The notes beneath the pieces are model-generated. The model saw only the letters and a program-made list of their open reading frames with translations, ran no database searches and was not told the origin of the DNA. Of a stretch of DNA of 64,000 nt, positions 25,039 through 33,438 are shown in pieces; the first letter of the stretch is position 1, and each line of letters starts with the position of its first letter. The position numbers and the translations under genes were made by a program. Source of the DNA: Palsa-1400 sp036501625 (lineage in GTDB: Bacteria > Verrucomicrobiota > Verrucomicrobiia > Limisphaerales > Palsa-1400); assembly GCA_036501625.1 (NCBI GenBank), contig DASXZY010000008.1, forward strand, positions 124,001 to 188,000, written 5' to 3'.

Positions 25039-27798
25039 TTAACAGGCCACCAATTGAGGGAAGACCTTTTCGGGATCGATATTCAAATCTTTGATGGCCT
25101 GGGCGGCCACCTTGCCTTCGATTTTGCCTTTGCGCGCGAGCGCGTGCAGCGTGGCCACGACCACGCATTCCGCGTCGATTTCAAAAAAGCGGCGCAAGCG
25201 CGGGCGGGTGTCGCTGCGGCCAAAGCCGTCGGTGCCCAAAGTTGTCAAGCCGCCTGGGACCCATTTGGAGATTTGGTCCGGCACCATTTTCATGTAATCG
25301 GACACGGCGATGAATGGGCCGGTTTCCTTTTCGAGCAATTTCTGGACAAAGGGCATTCTGGGCGGCTCGGCCGGATGGAACAAATTCCAGCGCTCGGCCA
25401 GGAGGGCATCGTTGCGCAAATTCTTGTAACTGGTCGCGCTCCAGACATCGGCGCGCACATTGTAACGCTCGGCCAGGATTTGCTGGGCGCGCAAGGCGGA
25501 GTTCATGATGCTGCCGCTGCCCAGGATTTGCGCCTGATGTTTCATGCCTTCGGGGCCGGTCTTGAATTTATAGAGGCCCTTGATGATGCCCTCCTCCGCT
25601 CCCGCGGGCATGGCTGGCATGGGATAATCTTCGTTGTACAAACAAAGGTAGTAGAAAATTTCCTCGCCGTTCTCGAACATCCGTTTCATGCCTTCGCAAA
25701 TAATCACGGCCAGCTCAAAGGCGAACGCGGGATCGTAAACGTAAAGAGTCGGGATGACGCTGGTCATGAGCGGGCTGTGGCCATCCTGATGTTGCAAGCC
25801 TTCGCCATTGAGGGTGGTGCGGCCGGAGGTCGCGCCGAGCAGGAAGCCTTTCACGCGGCTGTCGCCGGCCAGCCAGAATTCGTCGCCGACCCGTTGCGGG
25901 CCGAACATCGAATAGTAGATGTAAAAGGGAATCATGTTGACGCCGTAATTCGCGTAAGCCGTGCCCGCCGCCACGAAGGAAGCCATTGAACCGGCTTCCG
26001 TAATGCCCTCCTCCAAAATCTGGCCATCCTTGGCTTCGCGGTAATAGCTCATCCCCTTCTTGTCCACCGGCTCGTACAACTGGCCTTTGGAGGAGTAAAT
26101 GCCGACCTCCTTGAACAGGCCGTCGATGCCGAACGTCCGCGCTTCATCGGGAATAATGGGCACGATTTTTGACCCAATATCGCGGTTGCGCAATAAATGG
26201 GAGAGCAGGCGGACAAAGCTCTTGGTCGTCGAGGCATGGGCGGCCCCGGAAGATTTCACCATGTCCGGGAAGGCTTCGATCCGCGGCACGCGCAACGGCT
26301 CCGCCGCCACCACTCGCTTGGGCACAAAACCGCCCAGTTCCTTGCGGCGTTGCAGGAGGTATTGCGTTTCGGGAGAATCTTTGGCGGGCCGGTAAAAAGG
26401 CGTTTCAACGACATCTTCGGCGCGGATGGGAACATCGAAGCGGGCGCGGAATTCGCGCAGTTCCTTCTCGTTCATCTTTTTCTGCTGATGCGAGATGTTG
26501 CGCCCTTCGCCAGCTTCACCCAAGCCGTAGCCTTTGATGGTCTTGGCCAGGATGACCGTCGGCCCGCCCTTGTGTTCCACGGCGGCCTTGTAAGCGGCAT
26601 AAACCTTGATCGGATCGTGGCCGCCGCGCACCAGCTTGGTCAATTGCGCATCCGACATGCGGTTGACCAGCGCGCGCAACTCCGGGTATTTGCCGAAGAA
26701 ATGCTGCCGGATGTAACTGCCGGTCTGGACGGTGTATTCCTGGTAATCGCCATCGACGGCTTCGCCCATTCGCTTGATGAGCAGGCCGGAAGTGTCGGCA
26801 GCCAGAATGGCGTCCCACTCTGAACCCCAGATCACCTTGATGACGTTCCAGCCCGCGCCGCGAAAAATGCCTTCCAATTCCTGGATGATCTTGCCGTTGC
26901 CGCGCACCGGGCCGTCCAGCCGCTGCAAATTGCAGTTGACCACCCAGACGAGATTATCCAGGCCTTCCCGCGCCGCCAGTGTGATCGAACCGAGCGTTTC
27001 CGGCTCGTCCGATTCGCCGTCGCCGACAAAAGCCCAAACGCGGGGTTCCTCGGCGGCTTTGATGAACCCGCGCGCGCTCAAATAGCGCATGAAACGGGCC
27101 TGGTAAATGGACATCAGCGGCCCCAAGCCCATTGAGACGGTGGGGAACTGCCAGAAATCGGGCATCAAATAGGGATGCGGATAGGAGGAAAGCCCGCCGC
27201 CCTCGGCCAATTCGGCGCGGAAATTGTGCAGGTGGCCTTCGTCCAGCCGGTATTCCAGAAAAGCGCGCGCGTAATTGCCCGGCGTGGTGTGGCCTTGGAA
27301 ATAGACCAAGTCGGCCAGCCGCTTGCCGTCGCCGCCGCGAAAGAAATGGTTGTAAGCAACCTCGTAAAGGGTGGCCATCGAGGCGTAACTGGAAATATGC
27401 CCGCCCACGCCGGCATCGCCGTGGTTGGCATTGACGACCATGGCCATGGCATTCCAGCGGGCCAGGCTTTTGATGCGGCGTTCGATCTCGCGGTCGCCCG
27501 GATAGGCGGGCTGACGCGCGACGGGAATCGTGTTGATATAGGGAGTGCGAACCGGCAGCGGAACCTCCAGCCCCTCGCCGCGGAGACGTTCGGCCAGGCT
27601 GTCCAGAAAGGCGCCGGCTTTTTCCCGGCCTTGGGTCTTGAGCATGGCGCCGACCACGTCTTCCAGTGATTGGAGCATATCGCGCGGCGCGGGAGCCGCG
27701 GGCGCGGGTTCTGGCGCGGGCAACAGCCCCACAGGCGCGCCGGATTGTTCCGGCGCGGATGAGATTTTGTTCAAATTCTTCGATTTTACCGCTTCCAT
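25039..27798 (-). CDS. aceE: Pyruvate dehydrogenase E1 component (homodimeric AceE type)
   Basis: E1 decarboxylates pyruvate with thiamine diphosphate and feeds acetyl groups to E2. The 919-residue single-chain form is the AceE type, not the alpha/beta type. The ThDP-binding signature GDGESDEPETLGS followed by NCNLQRLDGPV is present near residue 265. Others are DFWQFPTVSMGLGP, GHDPIKVYAAY and, in the second half, EGLQHQDGHSP. The start is the ATG at 27798; the TTG at 27813 is the longer option. A 13-bp inverted repeat and repeat copy B lie in the 456-bp upstream region, so regulation of the operon may act there. Confidence 0.95.
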   Translation of the reverse strand: MEAVKSKNLNKISSAPEQSGAPVGLLPAPEPAPAAPAPRDMLQSLEDVVGAMLKTQGREKAGAFLDSLAERLRGEGLEVPLPVRTPYINTIPVARQPAYPGDREIERRIKSLARWNAMAMVVNANHGDAGVGGHISSYASMATLYEVAYNHFFRGGDGKRLADLVYFQGHTTPGNYARAFLEYRLDEGHLHNFRAELAEGGGLSSYPHPYLMPDFWQFPTVSMGLGPLMSIYQARFMRYLSARGFIKAAEEPRVWAFVGDGESDEPETLGSITLAAREGLDNLVWVVNCNLQRLDGPVRGNGKIIQELEGIFRGAGWNVIKVIWGSEWDAILAADTSGLLIKRMGEAVDGDYQEYTVQTGSYIRQHFFGKYPELRALVNRMSDAQLTKLVRGGHDPIKVYAAYKAAVEHKGGPTVILAKTIKGYGLGEAGEGRNISHQQKKMNEKELREFRARFDVPIRAEDVVETPFYRPAKDSPETQYLLQRRKELGGFVPKRVVAAEPLRVPRIEAFPDMVKSSGAAHASTTKSFVRLLSHLLRNRDIGSKIVPIIPDEARTFGIDGLFKEVGIYSSKGQLYEPVDKKGMSYYREAKDGQILEEGITEAGSMASFVAAGTAYANYGVNMIPFYIYYSMFGPQRVGDEFWLAGDSRVKGFLLGATSGRTTLNGEGLQHQDGHSPLMTSVIPTLYVYDPAFAFELAVIICEGMKRMFENGEEIFYYLCLYNEDYPMPAMPAGAEEGIIKGLYKFKTGPEGMKHQAQILGSGSIMNSALRAQQILAERYNVRADVWSATSYKNLRNDALLAERWNLFHPAEPPRMPFVQKLLEKETGPFIAVSDYMKMVPDQISKWVPGGLTTLGTDGFGRSDTRPRLRRFFEIDAECVVVATLHALARKGKIEGKVAAQAIKDLNIDPEKVFPQLVAC

Positions 27799-27864
27799 GT
27801 CAGGCCAATTCAAAACGCATCATTGAGTATTTACAAGTGAATCCCGAAATAAACCCCGTCCACA

Positions 27865-27877
27865 TGACTTTAAGTCA
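27865..27877. promoter_or_regulatory. Candidate operator upstream of aceE
   Basis: TGACTT and AAGTCA form a perfect 6+6 inverted repeat around a single T (plus strand), ending 67 bp before the aceE ATG. The size and position fit a dimeric regulator site, but no cognate regulator is identified in the window. Confidence 0.3.
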
Positions 27878-27927
27878 CAAACCGCCGCCTGACAAACGCC
27901 AAAGAATTCGGCCTTGGCCAAGGGTGC

Positions 27928-28134
27928 GCAAAAAGATACAGTCCGGCGTTGGGAGGCCGTTCTTACCGAAAAATACCGTAATTCACCGTGTTCTCCCATG
28001 TATTTCCTTGAATTGCTTTGGTCCCGGCTTTGTTTTCGCAAAAAAAATTTGGAAAAATCCTGCCAACGCCCAAAAGAACATGCGCCGAAGCGCGATATGG
28101 TGGTGATAATACCATGATTTTATGGTAATACAAG
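27928..28134 (-). repeat. Dispersed intergenic repeat family, copy B (full length)
   Basis: This is the inverse-oriented full copy of the repeat at 1189-1396. It opens (minus strand) with CTTGTATTACCATAAAATCA and continues with the same CGCGCTTCGGCGCATGTTCT hairpin block. It keeps the A-rich block, the GACCAAAGCAATTCAAGG block and a final CTTTTTGC. It points toward aceE and ends 130 bp before its ATG, so it could be transcribed as part of the aceE leader. Differences from copy A are scattered point changes, consistent with an old dispersed family rather than a recent duplication. Confidence 0.85.
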
Positions 28135-28269
28135 TTTGAAAATTGAAGCCGGAGATTCCCGCGCTGAATGTTAATCACGATCCAGAAGAGATTATGAGGG
28201 GAAAGATTTCCTGCTCGACCTGGCTTGGCCGCGGGTGCAACATTCTCGCGTCTGGAACTATTTTGGCTC

Positions 28270-31200
28270 ATGAAAAAATTGCGCAGCCTCATGTCACCCT
28301 GCCGCCAAATTGCCGCGTTTTCGTGCTTTCTGGCGCTTGTGCCCACCACCCTTCCCGCCTCCGATCACTCGGATTGGCTCAACAAAATGCAGCCGGTCAC
28401 GCCCAGGACTTACGTCTGCCGGCGCGCCGCTTCGCCCATTGTCATTGATGGCAAGCTCGATGACGCCGCCTGGGCGGACGTCCCGTGGAACGAGGATTCG
28501 GGCGACATCGAGGGCGCGGCCAAACCCAAACCGCGCTTTCGCACGCACGTCAAATTGCTGTGGGACGACAACTATCTTTACATCGGCGCGGAAATGGAAG
28601 AGCCGCACGTTTGGGCCACGCTGACCAATCACGATTCGGTCATTTTCCAGGATCCCGACTTCGAGGTGTTCATCGATCCCAAGGGCGAGACGCAGCCTTA
28701 TTACGAATTTGAGATGAACGCGCTCAACACCACTTGGGACTTGCTGCTCGACAAGCCTTACATGGACGGAGGAAGACCCCATAACGAGTGGGAAATCACG
28801 GGCGCGAAAACAGCCGTGCATGTCAATGGCACGCTCAATGACCCTTCCGATACGGACACCGGATGGACCGTCGAACTCGCCTTCCCGTGGAGTGCCCTTG
28901 ACGAACATGCGCGCCATCCCGGCCCGCCCACTGAGGGCGAACAGTGGCGCATCGATTTCTCGCGCGTGGAATGGCAGATCGCCATCACCAATGGGCGCGA
29001 ACAAAAAATTCCTCATCACTCGGAGGACAATTGGGTTTGGTCGCCGCAGGGCGTCGTCGATATGCACCGGCCCGAGATGTGGGGCCAGCTTCAATTCACC
29101 AGCCGCCCGGCGTCGGAACCGGTCGCGGTCACGCCGATTCCCGGCAAGCCGGCCCGCGATCTGGCGCTGGAGGTTTATTACGCGCAGCGCGATTATTTTA
29201 ACGGACATCGGCGATGGGCCACTAACCTGACGGCGCTGCATATCTCGACGGACCACCTCCCGGCGGGTGTCCAGGCGCCGGATTTGGAATCGACGCCCGA
29301 AGGCTACACGTGCGCCGCCGCTTATGACGACGGCGGACACCAGCATGTTTGGCGCATTCGCCAGGATCGGCTGCTCAAATTGGATGAGGCTCTGCCGCTG
29401 GAGAGCGAATTATTTCTCAAGCAAGCGGCCCAGAAATACGGCGACGCGGGACGGCGCGCGGCTTATTTCCTGCTGGACAACATGCCGGCGGAAGACCGCG
29501 CCCGGTTAAGCAGCGATTTTCTGATGGAGAATCTTTCGCTGGCTTTCCAGGCGCGGCAACGTTTTCCGTGGGCCAAGGCTGTGCCGGAACGCATCTTTTT
29601 TAATGACGTGCTTCCCTACGCATCGGTGGACGAGGCGCGCGAGCTTTGGCGGCCGGGCTTTTATGCGATGGCGGGGGAAATTGTGGCCGGCTGCAAAACC
29701 GCCACGGAAGCGGCCCAGGCCCTGAACCGGGATTTGTTCAACCGCATCAAAGTGCATTACAACACCCATCGCCGCCGGAATAATCAGGCGCCGCAGGACT
29801 CCATCGACCAAGGCATGGCGACCTGCACGGGACTCTCGATCATTCTGGTTGACGCCTGCCGCGCGGTGGGCGTTCCGGCCCGCATGGCCGGCGTGCCGCG
29901 CTGGGCCGACAAGGATGGCAACCACACCTGGGTGGAAATCTGGGATGGCGATTGGTTTTTTACAGGGGCCGACGAATACAGCAAGGACGGCCTCAACCGC
30001 GCCTGGTTTAACAACGACGCCGCCAAGACCGCCCGCAGCGAGAATCCGATCAACCAGGTTTACGCGACGAGCTGGCGGCGCACCGGGACCCATTTCCCGC
30101 TGGCGTGGGACCCGGATTCGCGCGAGGTGGCAGGCATCAATGTCTCCAGCCGCTACGCCGCGCTGATTGGGGACACCAACACGATGGCCAAGCTCGTTCA
30201 CGTTCGTTTATTTGACAAATTGGGCGGCGAACGGATGCCGGCCCAGGTCGAAATGCTGTCGGAATCCGGGGCGCCCATCGCGGCCGATCACACCCGCGCC
30301 GGCACGGCCGATTTGAATGACATGCCGGACTTCACGCTGCCCGCGGAAGCCAAGGGCGTGATCTTTCGTTTTACCATTGACGGCAAAACGCGCGAGGACG
30401 TCATCCAGTGCGCGTCCTGCGCGGCGTCGCATACGCTTGACTTCGCGTGGAACGATATGAAGGCGGTTGCTCCGGGCGTGATAGCGGCTGAAACGTGGCT
30501 GAACCATTCCGCCGCGGAGCGCGGCTCCGTTCCTGATGCGACGTTTTCCCGCCAGGACGCCGGGCGGGTCGTTTCGGAAGCGTGGGAGCGGATTGTCAAA
30601 GAACAGTCCAAATCGGCGGCGGCGGAATTGGCCGCGAAGCGAATCACCATCGACGGCCAAAGCATGAAATGGATGGAGCGCGATTTTGGCGATGCCCCGG
30701 ACGGCAAGCACACGCTTTGGATTACGCTGCACGGCGGCGGCCAGGGAACCGAGGCGGAAAACGACGCCAATTGGAAAGGTTACTACGGCCGCTATGAGTT
30801 TCCGCCGGGGAGCATCAACATTGCTCCGCGCGCGCCCGCCAATACATGGGACATGTGGCACGTGCGGTGGATGGATGGCTTGATGGACCGCCTGATCGCG
30901 GACATGGTCATTAACCGGGGCGTGGACCCGAACCGCGTCTATTTGATCGGCTACTCGGCGGGCGGCGACGGCGTTTATCAATTGGCGCCGCGCATGGCCG
31001 ACCGATTCGCGGCCGCCACGATGTGCGCGGGGCATCCCAATCAAGTGACACCCGAGGGCCTGCGCAATCTGCCATTTCTTCTTTACATGGGCGGCGAGGA
31101 TGCCGCCTACAATCGCAATGTGATCGTGGGCCAGTTCAGCGCGAAGATGGATGTATTGCAGAAAGCCGATCCGGAGGGCTACACGCACCGGCTGACGGTT

Positions 31201-31614
31201 TATCCCGGCTTGAGCCACAATATGCAGGGCCGCGAAGCCGAAGCCATTCCGCGCATGGTCGCATGGCGGCGCGCGGCCTGGCCCAAGCGCGTCGTGTGGA
31301 AAGAGAACGACGGATTCACGCACAATCGGTTTTACTGGCTGGAGCGGTCGCCGCAAGGCGCCAATGCGGACGTGGTTTACGCCGCGCATGTTGATGGGCA
31401 AACGATTACGATTGAAGAGCCGTCGAGCGGCAGTTTGACTCTTCGCCTTGCCGACGGCCTGGTTAATCTGGACCAGCCGGTGACGGTTCAGGCGGGAGGC
31501 CGCGCGATTTTTGAGGGTTCCGTTCCGCGCTCGCTGGCCGCTATTGAGCAGTCCTTGCGCGAACGGCCCGATCCGGATTCCGCCGCCACCGCGCTGCTGC
31601 CCGTTTCGTGGTAA
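28270..31614 (+). CDS. Secreted CBM9-transglutaminase-alpha/beta hydrolase fusion
   Basis: The 1114-residue protein begins with a signal peptide (MKKLRSLMSPCRQIAAFSCF, then LALVPTTLPAS). Domain 1 (residues 50-270) is a CBM9-like carbohydrate-binding or DOMON fold: PIVIDGKLDDAAWADVPW and DDNYLYIGAEMEEP. Domain 2 (about 500-620) is transglutaminase-like, with Cys in GMATCTGLSIILVDACRAVG, His in GNHTWVEIWDGDW and an Asp close after. Domain 3 (about 830-1020) is an alpha/beta hydrolase, with Ser in IGYSAGGDGVYQ and His in PGLSHNMQG. The combination suggests a surface or secreted enzyme acting on a carbohydrate- and peptide-bearing substrate such as peptidoglycan or glycoprotein. An alternative ATG 45 bp upstream is less likely. 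Function inferred. Confidence 0.75.
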   Translation: MKKLRSLMSPCRQIAAFSCFLALVPTTLPASDHSDWLNKMQPVTPRTYVCRRAASPIVIDGKLDDAAWADVPWNEDSGDIEGAAKPKPRFRTHVKLLWDDNYLYIGAEMEEPHVWATLTNHDSVIFQDPDFEVFIDPKGETQPYYEFEMNALNTTWDLLLDKPYMDGGRPHNEWEITGAKTAVHVNGTLNDPSDTDTGWTVELAFPWSALDEHARHPGPPTEGEQWRIDFSRVEWQIAITNGREQKIPHHSEDNWVWSPQGVVDMHRPEMWGQLQFTSRPASEPVAVTPIPGKPARDLALEVYYAQRDYFNGHRRWATNLTALHISTDHLPAGVQAPDLESTPEGYTCAAAYDDGGHQHVWRIRQDRLLKLDEALPLESELFLKQAAQKYGDAGRRAAYFLLDNMPAEDRARLSSDFLMENLSLAFQARQRFPWAKAVPERIFFNDVLPYASVDEARELWRPGFYAMAGEIVAGCKTATEAAQALNRDLFNRIKVHYNTHRRRNNQAPQDSIDQGMATCTGLSIILVDACRAVGVPARMAGVPRWADKDGNHTWVEIWDGDWFFTGADEYSKDGLNRAWFNNDAAKTARSENPINQVYATSWRRTGTHFPLAWDPDSREVAGINVSSRYAALIGDTNTMAKLVHVRLFDKLGGERMPAQVEMLSESGAPIAADHTRAGTADLNDMPDFTLPAEAKGVIFRFTIDGKTREDVIQCASCAASHTLDFAWNDMKAVAPGVIAAETWLNHSAAERGSVPDATFSRQDAGRVVSEAWERIVKEQSKSAAAELAAKRITIDGQSMKWMERDFGDAPDGKHTLWITLHGGGQGTEAENDANWKGYYGRYEFPPGSINIAPRAPANTWDMWHVRWMDGLMDRLIADMVINRGVDPNRVYLIGYSAGGDGVYQLAPRMADRFAAATMCAGHPNQVTPEGLRNLPFLLYMGGEDAAYNRNVIVGQFSAKMDVLQKADPEGYTHRLTVYPGLSHNMQGREAEAIPRMVAWRRAAWPKRVVWKENDGFTHNRFYWLERSPQGANADVVYAAHVDGQTITIEEPSSGSLTLRLADGLVNLDQPVTVQAGGRAIFEGSVPRSLAAIEQSLRERPDPDSAATALLPVSW

Positions 31615-31629
31615 ACGGCCGCGCTTGTG

Positions 31630-33174
31630 TCAATTATCCAGTATCTCGCGCACCTTGCGCGCGAGCGTGGCGGGCGTGTAAGGCTTGGGCAGAAGCGCCA
31701 CCCCAGGTTCCAGCACCCCGTGATGCGCGATGGCGTCTTCCGTATAACCGGAAGTAAAGAGGAATTTTAAGTTCGGATACGTGGTCTTAAGCGAATCCGT
31801 CATCACTTTTCCGCTCATGTGCGGCATCACGACATCGGTGATGACCAGGCGAATCGGGGAGCCATGCCGGTCATGAACCATGTTCAAGCCATCCCGGCCG
31901 TTGGAGGCTGACAAAACTTCGTAACCCTGGGCTTCCAGGACGGTGCGGGCCAATTCGCGCACAGTCGGCTCGTCCTCGACCACCAGCAGGGTTTCGTCGC
32001 CGCGCGGCAGGGCGCCTTCGGCCATGTGCCGGGTCGAAGTGTCCAGCGGCAAATCAACTCGCGGAAAATAAACCTTGAAAGTCGTGCCTTTGCCGACCTC
32101 GCTATAAACCCCGATATGTCCTCCGCATTGTTTGGCAATGGTCTGGCAGGTGGCCAGTCCCAAACCCGTCCCCTTGCCCTTTGGCTTGGTCGTGAAGAAC
32201 GCCTCGAACAGCCGCGCCTTGACTTCATCCGTCATGCCCGTGCCGGTGTCACTGACGCTAAGCATCACATAATCGCCGGGCGTCACGCCGTTGTGCTCGT
32301 TGGCGTAACTGGCGTCCAGCGTGACATTGCTGGTCGCGATGGTCAGCTTGCCGCCATTGGGCATCGCGTCGCGGGCGTTGACAACCAGGTTCATCAACAC
32401 CTGCCAGACGTAGCCGGCGTCGGCGTTGGCGCGGCCGATGTCCTTGCCGGGGATGATGGTCAATTCGATGCTCTCTTCCATGAGCCGCCGCAACATTTTG
32501 TCCATGTCCTGCACGACTTTGTTGAGGTCCAGGACGACGGCTTGAAAGGTTTGTTTGCGGCTGAAAATGAGCAATTGGCGCGTCAGGCCGGAGGCGCGCT
32601 GGGCGGCTTCCCGGATGGTCTCAGTATAATTGCGCTGCACCGGGGACCCGGACTCCAGCGCGAGCAACTCGCTGTAACCCATGATGACGGCCAGGAAATT
32701 GTTGAAATCATGCGCGACGCTGGCCGCCAATTGGCCGAACACTTCCATCTTTTGTGATTGGATAACCTGTTCCTCCAATTGCCGCCGGGCCGCGCGGTCG
32801 TCGGCATCCTTCATGGCCCGCTGCACGGCGGGGACAAGACGGGAAAGGCTGCCCTTGAGAATGTAATCCATGGCGCCGCTTTTGAGCGTCTCCACGGCGA
32901 TTTCTTCGCCCACCGACCCGGAGACAAGGATGCACGGCACTTCCGGCGACTTGGCCCGAACGAGTTCCAGGGCCGTCATGGCATCGAAGCCCGGCAGGGA
33001 AAAGTCCGCGATGACCAGGTCCATGTCCCCAGCAGCGAGGGCGGCCTCGAAATCAGGGCGGTTTTGCACGCGCCGAATTGAGCAGGCGATGCGCCCGGAA
33101 CTGAGGGTGGCTTCGATCAGTTCAGCGTCCAGGGCGTTGTCCTCCAAATGAAGAATGCGAAGGGGGGTTTTCAC
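31630..33174 (-). CDS. REC-histidine kinase-REC hybrid regulator
   Basis: The 514-residue protein has an N-terminal receiver domain (residues 5-120) with the phosphorylatable Asp in LVIADFSLPGFDA. A dimerisation helix carries His in VAHDFNNFLAVIMGY near 160. The ATPase domain follows with LMNLVVNARDAMPNGG, VSDTGTGM and GKGTGLGLATC, and then a second receiver (about 395-510) with ITDVVMPHMSG. There is no PAS, membrane or periplasmic sensor domain, so the N-terminal receiver probably takes input from another kinase. The start is a GTG (33174). No DNA-binding output domain is present. It ends 15 bp after the convergent CBM9 fusion gene. Confidence 0.9.
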   Translation of the reverse strand: MKTPLRILHLEDNALDAELIEATLSSGRIACSIRRVQNRPDFEAALAAGDMDLVIADFSLPGFDAMTALELVRAKSPEVPCILVSGSVGEEIAVETLKSGAMDYILKGSLSRLVPAVQRAMKDADDRAARRQLEEQVIQSQKMEVFGQLAASVAHDFNNFLAVIMGYSELLALESGSPVQRNYTETIREAAQRASGLTRQLLIFSRKQTFQAVVLDLNKVVQDMDKMLRRLMEESIELTIIPGKDIGRANADAGYVWQVLMNLVVNARDAMPNGGKLTIATSNVTLDASYANEHNGVTPGDYVMLSVSDTGTGMTDEVKARLFEAFFTTKPKGKGTGLGLATCQTIAKQCGGHIGVYSEVGKGTTFKVYFPRVDLPLDTSTRHMAEGALPRGDETLLVVEDEPTVRELARTVLEAQGYEVLSASNGRDGLNMVHDRHGSPIRLVITDVVMPHMSGKVMTDSLKTTYPNLKFLFTSGYTEDAIAHHGVLEPGVALLPKPYTPATLARKVREILDN

Positions 33175-33438
33175 ACGGATATCATCTTTGGCCGGCCCCT
33201 CGCGGCCTTTCGCTCAAAAAGGAATGGTTCAAAGCAACGCACAAAGGCGCAGCCACTGCGTACAAGCCGCCTGTGCGGCGCTTGTGTCAGCGTTTCGCCT
33301 AAATACACGCCTTGAAATTTCACGGTCGTCAGATATTTGCTCTACAATGGATACGCGCCATCTTTTGATTTCTTTCAAAAATCTTCAGAAAACCGCAAAT
33401 CGCCCAAATTCGAGGGCGGGAAGGAAACGAACAGCCTG

